The position numbers and the translations under genes were made by a program. From a virus: 64,000 nt of DNA. The notes below the pieces were generated by a model. That model worked only from the letters and a program-made list of their open reading frames with translations. It was not told where the DNA came from and ran no database searches. This document shows positions 33,803-42,208 of this stretch, piece by piece (within the stretch, counting starts at the first letter, position 1; each line of letters starts with the position of its first letter). Where the stretch lies: positions 1 through 64,000 of IMG/VR virus record IMGVR_UViG_3300049719_000183; one strand, given 5' to 3'.

Positions 33803-36223
33803 ATGGCGACGATCCTAACATCCAACCTCACTCCCGTTTCGCTTCTTGCTGCGACGGACAGTGTCGTTGTTCAGCCTCTTGGTGGTGATACGTCGAAGAT
33901 CACTCTCAGTGCGTTGGCGAACTCTGTGTTGACGGTGATAAATGCCGGTGGAGCAACAGGTTTCAACCTGGGCACCGCCAACCTGACAGGCATTCTTGGG
34001 TCGGCATTCATTGGCAGCATCAACGGCAGCATCATCCAGGCGGGTAGCATCACCGCCAACCAGATTGGCAGCATCAACGGTGGCGTCATTCAGGCGGGCA
34101 CCATACAAGCGACTGCCATTGGCAGCATCAACGGTGGCGTCATTCAGGCGGGAACGATTGCGGCGGCTGCCATTGGCAGCATCAACGGTGGCGTCATTCA
34201 GGCGGGCACCATACAAGCGACTGCCATTGGCAGCATCAACGGTGGAATAATCCAAAATGGCACGATACTGTCGGCAGCCATAGCGAGCATCAACGGGGGA
34301 ATTATCCAGGCGGGCACCATTCAGTCAGGGTCCATTGCCAGCATCAACGGGGGAATTATCCAGGCGGGCACCATCACCTCCACGCAGGTCGGCTCGATCA
34401 ACGGCAGCCTCATTACGGCAGGTACCATCACGACGACGCAGCTGGGTTCGATCAACGGCAGCGTCATCCAGGTGGGCACCATCACCTCTGGTCAGATTGC
34501 CAGCATCAACGCCAACACGATCACCAGCGGCACCATTTCGGCAGGTCAGGGAGTGAGCATCAACGCCAACGCCATCAACGTGGGTGTGATCCTCACCAGT
34601 CAGCTTGCAGCGGGCATCATGAACTCGCTTGCCCTGCTTTCCAATAACCTGAACGTGGTGCAGACGGTAACCTCTCTGCCCTCGGTGCCGAACGCCAACT
34701 ACCCGGCGGGCTCCCTGGTGCTGCTGACCACGACCAACACGCTGTACCAGTGCAACGTGGCGGGAACGGGATGGGTGGCAACGACGGCCTCCAGCACGAT
34801 CACGGGTTACATCCAGCAGAGCGACATCACCAGTGTTAACTGCAGCGTGTTGAACGGCGTCATTGCGGCAGCCAGGATAACCAGCGTCAACGCAGCGGCC
34901 ATCAACGGCACCATAATGGTGGGTGGAGGCTGCAACATTCAGGCAGGCGTTCTGACAGGATCCATCTCGGCCAACACCGTAAACATCGATGCCACAAACA
35001 TCCAGGGATCTCTGTCTGCCGCCGTGATCAACAACATCACGATCTCACCCGGACAGATTGGTGCCGGTACGTTGCCCATTAACGTGCAGATTTCTGCGGG
35101 CAACCTCGGCAACTTGACTATTCCTGCCACCAACATCACCTCGGGCACCCTGGCCTCCACGGTGATGATTCAATCGGCCAACATTACCGGATGCACGATT
35201 GCCCTCAGCCAGCTTGGCGCAGGCACGCTGGCCTCCAACATAGCACTCTCTGCCACTGCCATTGGTAACATGACCATCGCGCCCACACAGCTTGGCGCAG
35301 GCACGCTGGCCTCCACGGTGATGATTCAATCGGCCAGCATTACCGGATGCACGATTGCCCTCAGCCAGCTTGGCGCAGGCACGCTGGCCTCCAACATAGC
35401 ACTCTCTGCCACTGCCATTGGTAACATGACCATCGCGCCCACACAGCTTGGCACAGGCACGATGCCCGTAGCGGTGACCGTACAGTCGGCGAGCATCAGT
35501 GGATGTTCCATTGCGCCCAGCCAGCTTGGCGCAGGCACAATGCCCGTAGCAGTGACCGTACAGTCGGCGAGCATCAGCGGATGTTCCATTGCGCCCAGCC
35601 AGATTGGCACAGGCATACTCTCTTCCAACGTTACTATTCAGACGGGTAGCATCAGTGGTCTCACCATTGCGCCTAGCCAGATTGGCTCCGGTTCGCTCAA
35701 CTCAAACGTGTTTATTTCCGCTGGTTCTGTGAACGGCACATTCAACAATTGTAGCTTTATTACAGGTTCAGGCTCAGGCCCAGGTGGACTCCAAACCTCC
35801 ATCACGTCGTCAGGCCTCTCCATGGGTTCCATTGTCATGGCAGGAGGAGGAAACCAGAACACCATCACCGTGGGTACCGGAGGCTCGTACACCGTGACGA
35901 TAGGGGGAGGAATTGCAGCCGGGTACATCAACATCGGCCCCGGGCCAAGCATAGCCCTTAACGCTTACTCACTCAGCACAATGAACTCGGGTCTGTCTGT
36001 GCAGTCGGGGTTGACAGCCACAGGGGGCCTCACCATCGACACATTGAAGTTCACAGGCTCTACGGGTGCTTCTGCACCTGGCACCGCGAATTACAGTTTC
36101 TGGCCAACTAGCGGCGGGGCCTACTATGGCACGGGCCAGTTCCCCTTCCTGGGCAACCCCACCGGCTGGTGCACATTTACAGACTCTGGTGGAGGCACCA
36201 AGCGTTTCCCCTACTACACTTGA
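33803..36223 (+). CDS. Giant repetitive tail fibre (beta-helix-like)
   Basis: 806 residues; TAGTTAG-GGC before the ATG. Residues ~70-270 repeat an 18-residue unit (SINGGVIQAGTIQATAIG). Residues ~390-640 repeat longer units ending in SQLGAGTLASNIALS or SISGCSIAPSQLGAGT. Regular turns with Gly, Asn, Ile and Ser suggest a trimeric or single-chain beta helix. The C-terminal ~90 residues (YSFWPTSGGAYYGTGQFPFL) look like a distinct tip domain. Likely the main host-recognition fibre. Confidence 0.85.
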   Translation: MATILTSNLTPVSLLAATDSVVVQPLGGDTSKITLSALANSVLTVINAGGATGFNLGTANLTGILGSAFIGSINGSIIQAGSITANQIGSINGGVIQAGTIQATAIGSINGGVIQAGTIAAAAIGSINGGVIQAGTIQATAIGSINGGIIQNGTILSAAIASINGGIIQAGTIQSGSIASINGGIIQAGTITSTQVGSINGSLITAGTITTTQLGSINGSVIQVGTITSGQIASINANTITSGTISAGQGVSINANAINVGVILTSQLAAGIMNSLALLSNNLNVVQTVTSLPSVPNANYPAGSLVLLTTTNTLYQCNVAGTGWVATTASSTITGYIQQSDITSVNCSVLNGVIAAARITSVNAAAINGTIMVGGGCNIQAGVLTGSISANTVNIDATNIQGSLSAAVINNITISPGQIGAGTLPINVQISAGNLGNLTIPATNITSGTLASTVMIQSANITGCTIALSQLGAGTLASNIALSATAIGNMTIAPTQLGAGTLASTVMIQSASITGCTIALSQLGAGTLASNIALSATAIGNMTIAPTQLGTGTMPVAVTVQSASISGCSIAPSQLGAGTMPVAVTVQSASISGCSIAPSQIGTGILSSNVTIQTGSISGLTIAPSQIGSGSLNSNVFISAGSVNGTFNNCSFITGSGSGPGGLQTSITSSGLSMGSIVMAGGGNQNTITVGTGGSYTVTIGGGIAAGYINIGPGPSIALNAYSLSTMNSGLSVQSGLTATGGLTIDTLKFTGSTGASAPGTANYSFWPTSGGAYYGTGQFPFLGNPTGWCTFTDSGGGTKRFPYYT
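34009..34260 (+). repeat. 54-bp tandem repeats in fibre gene
   Basis: Units starting ATTGGCAGCATCAACGG at 34063, 34117, 34171 and 34225 repeat every 54 bp with near-exact DNA identity (34063 and 34171 units agree throughout). Confidence 0.9.
35165..35620 (+). repeat. 156-bp and 78-bp repeats in fibre gene
   Basis: A 156-bp unit beginning ATGATTCAATCGGCC at 35165 recurs at 35321. A 78-bp unit beginning CCCGTAGC at 35464 recurs at 35542. Both keep the reading frame (52 and 26 residues). Confidence 0.85.
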
Positions 36224-36240
36224 CGCTGTTCTAGGAGAGG

Positions 36241-37560
36241 ATGGCAGAACGCAATCCTCCTCTTGTTACTTCCTGGGTGGTCGTCACGTTCAAGAAACCG
36301 CTCCAGTGGAGCCGCTGTGACGATGAGGTGTGGACGTTCAACCCGCACGTCCGCTACATCCTCAACCATCACCAGCTTGAGGGCCTGAAGCCCTTCATCG
36401 CCACAATCAGCGAGCTGAAGACGAGCGGCCAGTATCGTCAGCTTTCCTCCAGCACGCCGCTCCAGGGAGCCCACATCCTTATTGAGCGCTATCGTGACAG
36501 GGGCATCGGCGACTACCTGTTCCTGTCCGGCGTCCTCCAGTACATCTACGAGATGTCGGGTAGCACCTCGCTCATTGACCTGTACGCCCTCACTGACAGG
36601 GCCGGGGTGCTGCGTTTCCATCCTGCCCTGGGGAACACAGCGGGGGGTGAAGCATACGGACCCCTGGCAGGCCCCGTCCTCTACGACAGCCTCCCACATT
36701 ACACGGCCCATTGGTTCGTGGATCAGGTGACCGAGCACGTAGAAGAGCCAGACCAGCTGAATGTCTACGACCAGCTCTACCGCCAACTGAGCATCGATCC
36801 GAAGAATGTCTCACCGAGGTACAAGAGGCCCTACGTATACCTGGAAGTATCGGACTGGAGAGATTTGGACAGCATCTACGCCACCTGCTATGGTGCTCAG
36901 CAGGTGGACCTGCGGATGACTCCGTACATTGTGCTGTGCCCGGCCGCCTATGGTGCCCTCCGCAGCGCTCCCTACAGCCTGTGGTTGAACTTGGCTGCGG
37001 CCCTGGCTGACAAGTTTGTGGTGGTGCTCGTGGGCCGCACGACGGACCAGGGCCAGCTCCCAATGCCTGACATGACGTTCGGGGAATTTTATCAGCAGAT
37101 CGACGCCATGGCGAAGAAGAACCCAAAGCGCATCTTCAACCTCATCGGCCCCACTCCACTCCGTCCGATGATGGCGTTGGTGGCGAGGGCCACGGCTCTC
37201 GTGTCCCTTGACTCGGGGATGCTCTACGTGGCCCAGGCCTCAAGAGTGCCCGCTGTTTCCATGTGGGGCACACACGCACCACACGCACGCCTTCTCTATG
37301 ATGCTCCGTACATGCGCGGGGCGATTTGGAACCGACAGGCGTGCCCGTGTTCGCCGTGTTGGGCCTACGCGGGATTCCCTGAGTCCAAGTGTCCACAGGG
37401 AGCCTCGCAACGGGCCTGCGCCCCCATCGCTTCGGTGACTGTGGATGATGTCATGAAGAAGCTTGACGTGGTGCTCACCGATGTGGATGGAGCCCGTCCT
37501 GCCTTGCCTCTCAGCCCTTCTGACGCCATAAAGGTTGTGCCCGATACTCCTAATCCTTAA
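36241..37560 (+). CDS. GT9-like glycosyltransferase (second copy)
   Basis: 439 residues; AGGAGAGG directly before the ATG. Paralogue of 10222-11355. HILIERYRDRGIGDYLFLSG (~79-98) is the N-domain nucleotide-sugar loop; FNLIGPTPLRPMMALVARAT, SLDSGMLYVAQA and PAVSMWGTHAPHARLLY form the C-domain donor site of GT9 enzymes. The Cys-rich CPCSPCWAY and CPQGASQRAC segment matches the first copy. Position after the fibre gene suggests a fibre or capsid glycan as substrate, but DNA or cell-surface glycans are possible. Part of its 3' region is duplicated at 48.8 kb. Confidence 0.8.
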   Translation: MAERNPPLVTSWVVVTFKKPLQWSRCDDEVWTFNPHVRYILNHHQLEGLKPFIATISELKTSGQYRQLSSSTPLQGAHILIERYRDRGIGDYLFLSGVLQYIYEMSGSTSLIDLYALTDRAGVLRFHPALGNTAGGEAYGPLAGPVLYDSLPHYTAHWFVDQVTEHVEEPDQLNVYDQLYRQLSIDPKNVSPRYKRPYVYLEVSDWRDLDSIYATCYGAQQVDLRMTPYIVLCPAAYGALRSAPYSLWLNLAAALADKFVVVLVGRTTDQGQLPMPDMTFGEFYQQIDAMAKKNPKRIFNLIGPTPLRPMMALVARATALVSLDSGMLYVAQASRVPAVSMWGTHAPHARLLYDAPYMRGAIWNRQACPCSPCWAYAGFPESKCPQGASQRACAPIASVTVDDVMKKLDVVLTDVDGARPALPLSPSDAIKVVPDTPNP

Positions 37561-37612
37561 GGATTAAGGAACACTGTAAACAAATACTGTTTACAAAAAC
37601 AGTATTGGCCTT
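37552..37612 (+). promoter_or_regulatory. Palindrome and paired TGTTTACA elements
   Basis: AATCCTTAAGGATT (37552-37565) is a perfect palindrome over the GT9-like stop. TGTAAACA (37575-37582) and TGTTTACA (37588-37595) form an inverted repeat with 5 bases between, and ACAGTATTGG follows before the ATG at 37613. The whole block is repeated at 48899-48959. Confidence 0.6.
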
Positions 37613-37834
37613 ATGATGCGAGTCATGAGGTACGAAGTCGTTGTCGGAAACATCGGAACAGTGTACTCGGGATCCAATGAGCGCCAAGCTCAGAAGGATT
37701 ACGTCGAGTACGTCGAGCAGTCCAAAACCAACTATGGGCGGGCTGCGGGCGAGAGTGTAACCTTCTTCAAGGACGGTGAGCCTACTCACTCGTTCGTCGG
37801 CTCCATCGAACAGGAGGCAGAGCAGTACGCATGA
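37613..37834 (+). CDS. Small conserved phage protein (YEVVVGNIGTVYSG type)
   Basis: 73 residues (ATG at 37613 or 37616). YEVVVGNIGTVYSGSNERQA and YGRAAGESVTFFKDG are hallmarks of a small protein common in phages, function unknown. First gene of the long rightward accessory cluster, behind paired TGTTTACA elements. Its first 55 codons are duplicated at 48960. Confidence 0.75.
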   Translation: MMRVMRYEVVVGNIGTVYSGSNERQAQKDYVEYVEQSKTNYGRAAGESVTFFKDGEPTHSFVGSIEQEAEQYA

Positions 37835-38112
37835 GCGACAAGAAAATACTACTCCGTAGGATGGTCGCACACGGGCCTGGAGCCCGCTATCGACCAGGAC
37901 AACTGACCAATCCCGCTGACTACGCTACGCCGCTCAGTGTCAGCAATGCTCTTCGGTCGCTCAACCGAGAAGGACTGGTTGAGAACTATACCAGATACAC
38001 GAGGCGGGGAATCCGTAGCCGCGGCGGTGCGGATGTTGTGGTCAACTACTACTGGTTGACCCCCGCGGGCGAGGCGCTCGCTAGAGCAACACAGAGGCCC
38101 GATCACACATGA
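37831..38112 (+). CDS. Winged-helix-like protein (93 aa)
   Basis: ATG overlaps the previous stop. SVSNALRSLNREGLVENYTR and YYWLTPAGEALARATQ show the recognition helix and wing of small MarR/PadR-type winged helices. May regulate the accessory cluster. Confidence 0.62.
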   Translation: MSDKKILLRRMVAHGPGARYRPGQLTNPADYATPLSVSNALRSLNREGLVENYTRYTRRGIRSRGGADVVVNYYWLTPAGEALARATQRPDHT

Positions 38113-38402
38113 GCTTCTATGAGATTCCCCGTACGGTGCTGATGGGCCGCAACAGTCACCTGCGTTCCGAGAACGAGAAACTGCGTGCCGTGCTCAAGGA
38201 GTGGCTTGCGGCCACGGATGCCCGCATGGCTCTCGGAAGCAACGATGATCGTGCTGCAGCCAACGTGCGGGTGTGCGCTGCCTACGATCAGGCCTGTCTT
38301 CTCATTCATTGGGAGGGCGAGAAGCCGCCCAAGAATAGGAGCACTCTCAAACGGCGAGATCATCTGATGGCAAACGGTTCAACCCAACTCTCCCTTTTGT
38401 GA
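38109..38402 (+). CDS. Unrecognised small protein with clamp-like C-terminus
   Basis: 97 residues. Helical start (SENEKLRAVLKEWLAATDAR). The last residues TQLSLL resemble the bacterial sliding-clamp binding pentapeptide (QLSLF), so contact with a clamp is possible. Confidence 0.58.
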   Translation: MSFYEIPRTVLMGRNSHLRSENEKLRAVLKEWLAATDARMALGSNDDRAAANVRVCAAYDQACLLIHWEGEKPPKNRSTLKRRDHLMANGSTQLSLL

Positions 38403-38674
38403 CTGAGTGGAAAATTACAGAGGCCACCATTGAGGCGGTCAACAAGGTGATCGAAGCAGCCGTGAAGGCTGACTATGATCGTCTGCGTGCATCAGGCACG
38501 AAGCTCAACCCTCTCACCGTGCCGCTTCTGCACCCGAAGAAAAAGCGCAAGAACTACAGCAAGGCTCACGGCTTCCACGACTTCATGGCCGAGGTGCACG
38601 AGTGCCAGGCGCGTCCTGTAGCTCACGTTCCCAAGCGTAGATTCACTTTCGAGGAAGGTACTCATGACCAATAA
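38399..38674 (+). CDS. Small basic protein with RRFTF C-terminal motif
   Basis: 91 residues, GTG start overlapping the previous stop. ATIEAVNKVIEAAVKADYDR helix, a basic stretch (LLHPKKKRKNYSKAHG), then KRRFTFEEGTHDQ at the end. The RRF(N/T/S)F motif recurs at the C-termini of six other small proteins in this cluster. Confidence 0.6.
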   Translation: MTEWKITEATIEAVNKVIEAAVKADYDRLRASGTKLNPLTVPLLHPKKKRKNYSKAHGFHDFMAEVHECQARPVAHVPKRRFTFEEGTHDQ

Positions 38675-38684
38675 CTTAGGAAAT

Positions 38685-38734
38685 AGTCCATCTTTATTCT
38701 CGACTTTCGTGCCATGTGACCTAAGATGGGTCTC
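38685..38734 (+). promoter_or_regulatory. Promoter-like element TTTATTCTCGACT-N16-TAAGAT
   Basis: TCTCGACT at 38698-38705 and TAAGAT at 38722-38727, with 16 bases between, reappear with the same spacing at 41289-41318. A start about 7 bases after TAAGAT would fall on the ATG at 38735, giving an essentially leaderless mRNA. Confidence 0.5.
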
Positions 38735-38881
38735 ATGTACGGAACACTCCACCTCAAAACACTCGTCGATGTCGCCGAGTTTCTCGCTGAGTTCGCCAAG
38801 ACGGGCAGCACCGCCGTCTTCGAGGTTGCCTTCAAGAACAACAACGTCGGGTACGAGGTCAGGTTCACGGGGGGCATATAA
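38735..38881 (+). CDS. Unrecognised 48-aa protein
   Basis: MYGTLHLKTLVDVAEFLAEF followed by AVFEVAFKNNNVGYEVRFTG: helix plus two strands. An in-frame ATG at 38726 overlaps the putative -10 box, so 38735 is preferred. TAATGA junction with the next gene. Confidence 0.5.
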   Translation: MYGTLHLKTLVDVAEFLAEFAKTGSTAVFEVAFKNNNVGYEVRFTGGI

Positions 38882-39009
38882 TGAGCGCCGTCAACCAGAT
38901 CAAGTTCAACGCTACCGTGGCGGTTCGCCAGTTGGGCAAGCGGCGTTACAGCGCTGCCCTCTTCGCCGTCAGGGGCCTGTTCAGGGGTGTCGGTCAACTC
39001 TTCGCCTGA
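38881..39009 (+). CDS. Unrecognised 42-aa basic protein
   Basis: MSAVNQIKFNATVAVRQLGK then RRYSAALFAVRGLFRGVGQLFA. An amphipathic or membrane-active helix is possible. Its ATG overlaps the preceding stop. Confidence 0.45.
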   Translation: MSAVNQIKFNATVAVRQLGKRRYSAALFAVRGLFRGVGQLFA

Positions 39010-39039
39010 TGAACGTCCCCGCCAACTACACCACCTAAC

Positions 39040-39236
39040 ATGACAACCACCGATTCCATGACCACCGCCCTCTACTTCGCCGTCCCCCTGCTTTCCGTCG
39101 CGCTGGTCGCTTCGCCGACCTGAGGGCCGAGGCTCGGGCCAAGGAGGAGAGCGCCCGCGGCGACCGCAGGCTCGCCGTCACGCTCGACGACCGCATCACC
39201 AAAATACTCATCAACGCCCGCAGGAAGATTTCTTAA
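39040..39236 (+). pseudogene. Small membrane protein with a -1 frame break
   Basis: ATG at 39040 reads MTTTDSMTTALYFAVPLLSV (one membrane span) and stops at 39121. The -1 frame continues as LRAEARAKEESARGDRRLAV and TLDDRITKILINARRKIS to a TAA that overlaps the next ATG (TAATG). The two halves make a sensible single-span protein with a charged cytoplasmic tail, so one base is probably missing near 39100-39120. Confidence 0.5.
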
Positions 39237-39703
39237 TGTCCCCCCGTCAATCCATCGACCTCGCTGAGCAACTGGCCCACCTTCTTGCGGAGGGCCAGTT
39301 TCGCCGTGACAAGATGGGTGCCTTAATGGTGCCTGCTATCGTGCACTCTGAGCAGGTGGTCGCCCTGCTGGTCGCTGCTGGTGCGGATTGGGTGGAGGTG
39401 TCGGCGGGCTGGCTGCATGATACGCCGGAGGATGCGCTGGACCCTGACGCCATGTTCGAGCACCTGCGCAAGGCGGGTGTTTCGCCGAGCGTTCTGGAGG
39501 TGGTCAGCCTGCTCACCCACAGGAAGGGTGTCTCCAATCTCGACTACATCAACCAGATGATCCACTACCCTGATCGCAAGGCTGCCCAGAGGGCCATGCG
39601 GGTGAAGAGGGCCGATATACAGGCCAACCTCGCGGATGCCCCCACGGCGTATGCCGTGGAGAAGTACGGGCGCGCCCTGAAGTGGATGGAGGCGGTGTCA
39701 TGA
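39236..39703 (+). CDS. HD-domain hydrolase (SpoT/MESH1-like)
   Basis: 155 residues. HSEQVVALLVAAGADW and GWLHDTPEDA provide the H...HD metal-binding pattern of small RelA/SpoT-type (p)ppGpp hydrolases. RVKRADIQANLADAP with a later KYGRALKWM supplies the final Asp region. Could lower alarmone levels in the infected host; nucleotide hydrolase activity on other substrates is possible. Confidence 0.72.
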   Translation: MSPRQSIDLAEQLAHLLAEGQFRRDKMGALMVPAIVHSEQVVALLVAAGADWVEVSAGWLHDTPEDALDPDAMFEHLRKAGVSPSVLEVVSLLTHRKGVSNLDYINQMIHYPDRKAAQRAMRVKRADIQANLADAPTAYAVEKYGRALKWMEAVS

Positions 39704-39906
39704 GGTGTGAAGGTGAAGTGGCCATGAAGCTGAATTTCTACCGCACCCGCCAGTGCAAGCGTGAGGCGCAGGAGGGAAGTTGCTTCTGCCGTCTCCATGA
39801 CCCTGCGCTTGAGAAAGAGCGTGCCGCTGCAAAGCAGGCCCGCTGGGAGGCGCGCCAGCCGCTCGCCCATGCGATGCGCTTCGAGGCGGTATTGAAAAAG
39901 CCATGA
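39700..39906 (+). CDS. Small Cys/His-rich protein (68 aa)
   Basis: ATG overlaps the previous stop. RTRQCKREAQEGSCFCRLHD is a compact metal-binding pattern found in small phage proteins. Alternative ATG at 39724 (MKLNFYRTRQC). Confidence 0.58.
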   Translation: MRCEGEVAMKLNFYRTRQCKREAQEGSCFCRLHDPALEKERAAAKQARWEARQPLAHAMRFEAVLKKP

Positions 39907-40802
39907 AGCCGAAGTCATTCGATCAGGTGGTGGAGTCACTGGGATACTTGGGGTACAGCCCCACGGAGGATGAACTGGCCACGGCCAAGGCCCTATTTGA
40001 GGGCCGCACCCGCCAGCAGGTGCTCTACGGTCCCGCCAAAGCCTCACTGCGTACGGTGCAGAAGGTGATTGCCCTCATCGGGTGGGACCTGACATGGCGC
40101 ACCATTTCCACGAAGTCGAGGCTGGAGCGGGTGCAGGCTGCTCGGCGGGAGGCTGCAAAGGCCTACGCCAGCAGCAAGCCCGAGGACCTTCGCCTTGTGT
40201 TGGCTAAGCTTGGGGACACTCCGGAGCCGTGGCATCTGAAGGCGGCATCACTCCTGTGGAACGGTGAAAACTCCAGCGTTGTCAGGAGGATGCTTCGTGT
40301 CGGTGACAGTAAGGTACAGGCTGTGGCCACTCGCATTGGGTGGGATCTTAGCTGGCGCACCATCTCGCACATGAAGCGGCCTCCGAACAAGGTCCGCATG
40401 GCGGGCATGTTCACCACGGATCAGGTGGTCGAGCTGTACGACAAGCAGGGACTCACTCTCCAGGCGATTGGTGACAGGGCGGGCGTGAGCAGGGAGCGGG
40501 TGCGCCAGATCCTCGAAGCCACGGGCCATGACTATGTAGCTGACCGCAAGAAGCGGAGGGACGAGCAGAAGGAGAAGGACCGGCTTGATCGCAAGCAGAA
40601 GCGCTTTGATCATTTCAAGGGCACCTATGCTAGCCGATACGCTGAGGCGATTGCATTGTGGGACGCCGGTGTCACGACGAAGGCCATGGCAAAGCTGCTG
40701 AAGACGACAAAGGTCAACGTGGGTGCTATCATTCATCGCGGACGCCACAAGTACGGGCTGTTCCCATATCGTCGTCCCGAGTACGGCAAGGGGGTCTCGT
40801 GA
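39903..40802 (+). CDS. HTH protein with sigma region 4-like motif and internal repeat
   Basis: 299 residues. LTLQAIGDRAGVSRERVRQI (~182-201) is almost a textbook sigma-70 region 4 helix-turn-helix. Upstream, IGWDLTWRTIS and IGWDLSWRTIS end two related ~90-residue repeats. A further HTH-like stretch (AGVTTKAMAKLLKTTKVNVG) lies near the C-terminus. Probably a DNA-binding transcription factor or terminase-like regulator; no sigma region 2 is present. Confidence 0.65.
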   Translation: MKPKSFDQVVESLGYLGYSPTEDELATAKALFEGRTRQQVLYGPAKASLRTVQKVIALIGWDLTWRTISTKSRLERVQAARREAAKAYASSKPEDLRLVLAKLGDTPEPWHLKAASLLWNGENSSVVRRMLRVGDSKVQAVATRIGWDLSWRTISHMKRPPNKVRMAGMFTTDQVVELYDKQGLTLQAIGDRAGVSRERVRQILEATGHDYVADRKKRRDEQKEKDRLDRKQKRFDHFKGTYASRYAEAIALWDAGVTTKAMAKLLKTTKVNVGAIIHRGRHKYGLFPYRRPEYGKGVS

Positions 40803-41260
40803 AGAAAGGAGATTCAGGCTTGGGCGGTTGGGAGTTCAATCGTCCTGTGGTCACTGTCTCCCTGAAGGAGATGGTGAAGATGGCCAAGAAGAAGAGCGTT
40901 ACGCTCGATCTGGCTAGGCTGGTAGCTTCCAAGAAATCCAAACAGGTCATCGCCGCCGATCCCTACACGGGTGGGGATTACGATGGCGGCTACGACACTA
41001 CGTCGTGGAAGTACAAGTATGAGAAGGAGGACGAGGAGCCCGCCGAGTGGCCGAAAAAATCAGATGCGTGGATCGAGATGATGAAGCTGGCAAAGCGGCA
41101 GGCAAAGAAGCACGCCATCAGGAAGCCCAAGAAACGGAAGCCGAGGAAGCCTAAGGAGGTGACGCCCACCCCGCCGCCTGTTGATCCCATCACCCCCGGC
41201 AAACGCAGATTTAACTTCGATCTTAAGTCTGACACTTCCAACTCACAACCAACAAGTTAG
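40799..41260 (+). CDS. Lys-rich protein with RRFNF C-terminal motif
   Basis: 153 residues from the GTG overlapping the previous stop (GTGA). Very basic (RKPKKRKPRKPKEV) with a YDGGYDTTSWKYKYEKED segment. Ends PGKRRFNFDLKSDTS..., one of seven copies of the motif. Confidence 0.6.
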   Translation: MKKGDSGLGGWEFNRPVVTVSLKEMVKMAKKKSVTLDLARLVASKKSKQVIAADPYTGGDYDGGYDTTSWKYKYEKEDEEPAEWPKKSDAWIEMMKLAKRQAKKHAIRKPKKRKPRKPKEVTPTPPPVDPITPGKRRFNFDLKSDTSNSQPTS

Positions 41261-41324
41261 GAACCATTAAATTGGAACCCTGTTTTAGTCTCGACTCCAC
41301 CTTCCCAACCCATAAGATGGTCCC
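41261..41324 (+). promoter_or_regulatory. Promoter-like element TTTAGTCTCGACT-N16-TAAGAT
   Basis: TCTCGACT (41289-41296) and TAAGAT (41313-41318) repeat the arrangement at 38698-38727. An ATG follows seven bases later at 41325. Confidence 0.5.
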
Positions 41325-41360
41325 ATGAGCGAAACACTGACACATGTCATCCGCGAGTGA
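41325..41360 (+). CDS. 11-aa leader peptide before ligase
   Basis: ATG at 41325 opens MSETLTHVIRE and its TGA overlaps the GTG of the ligase. A possible leader that couples translation of the ligase; evidence is only the promoter-like element and the overlap. Confidence 0.35.
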   Translation: MSETLTHVIRE

Positions 41361-41977
41361 GCGACCGCATCATCATAGCTCCTGGCGTGGCACTCCCCCA
41401 TTACCCGATGAGGCCAATGATGGGTGTGCGCCTGCGCACGATTGAGCAGGCTATCGAAGCGCTCGACTCCATGAGGAAGACGCATGTGTTTCAGCCGAAG
41501 ATGAACGGCGACCGTGTTGAACTGTCCAAGGACGGGGACGGCAACCTCCACGCCTTCCAACGCCACCTGAAGCGTTACACCTACAGCTTCGACTTGAAGC
41601 CGTGGCAGAAGCTGCCCAAGCTAACGTGCCTCGATGGCGAGGTGAAGGACGGCCACTTCCACCCGTTCGAGGCCGAGGCATGGGACGGTGTGAGCCTGTT
41701 ATCTGCCACTCAGGAAGACCGCATCGCTCAGGCTGAGCGCAGTTGCGCCGAGTGCGGCAGGCCGTTCGAGTTCGATTTGGAGAACCCTGTCGGTGCCTAC
41801 GGCTGCACGCTCGAAACCCTTCTCGAAGTGTACCTCGGCGAAACCGACCAACCCCGCAACACGAGTCCCTATTGGGAGGGCATTGTGGCCAAGAAGAAGA
41901 GCTGCCGTTACAATGTTCTCGGCGTCGTGAAGGACGATCCGAACTGGATCAAGCTGAAGTTCTGGTATGCCCTGTAG
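41357..41977 (+). CDS. Minimal ATP-dependent DNA ligase-like nucleotidyltransferase
   Basis: 206 residues. FQPKMNGDRVELS (~46-58) is motif I (K-x-D/N-G-x-R, Lys is the adenylated residue; Asn replaces the usual Asp). LDGEVKDGHFHPFEAEAWDG is motif III, EGIVAKKKSCRY motif IV, WIKLKF motif V. A CAECG finger-like insert sits between III and IV. It lacks a C-terminal OB domain, so it is shorter than ordinary ligases and may need a partner or may join nicks only. Confidence 0.72.
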   Translation: MSDRIIIAPGVALPHYPMRPMMGVRLRTIEQAIEALDSMRKTHVFQPKMNGDRVELSKDGDGNLHAFQRHLKRYTYSFDLKPWQKLPKLTCLDGEVKDGHFHPFEAEAWDGVSLLSATQEDRIAQAERSCAECGRPFEFDLENPVGAYGCTLETLLEVYLGETDQPRNTSPYWEGIVAKKKSCRYNVLGVVKDDPNWIKLKFWYAL

Positions 41978-42013
41978 GTGCGGACTTGTTTTTACCTTCA
42001 ACCCTCAAACAAC

Positions 42014-42205
42014 ATGATCGTACGCGAAATCAGGGACAACCCGAATCTCCTCATCGAGGCGTTCGACTGGTTCAATGACTACAAGGACACCCGGTCCTGG
42101 GCCGTGGTGAATTGCCCTGCCCTGGTCGATGCTCTCGACCTTGGCCACGACACATGGCTAAGAGAGCACAACGCATCTATCCTGGCATCTATCAGGGACA
42201 GGTAA
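42014..42205 (+). CDS. Unrecognised 63-aa protein
   Basis: MIVREIRDNPNLLIEAFDWF followed by WAVVNCPALVDALDLGHDTW. Helical. An in-frame GTG at 41978 is the alternative start. Confidence 0.55.
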   Translation: MIVREIRDNPNLLIEAFDWFNDYKDTRSWAVVNCPALVDALDLGHDTWLREHNASILASIRDR

Positions 42206-42208
42206 TTT

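Noticed and set aside
34009-34260. Regular 54-bp repeats resembling a CRISPR array
   Set aside because: Repeats are contiguous with no unique spacers, keep an 18-residue reading frame and lie inside the fibre gene.
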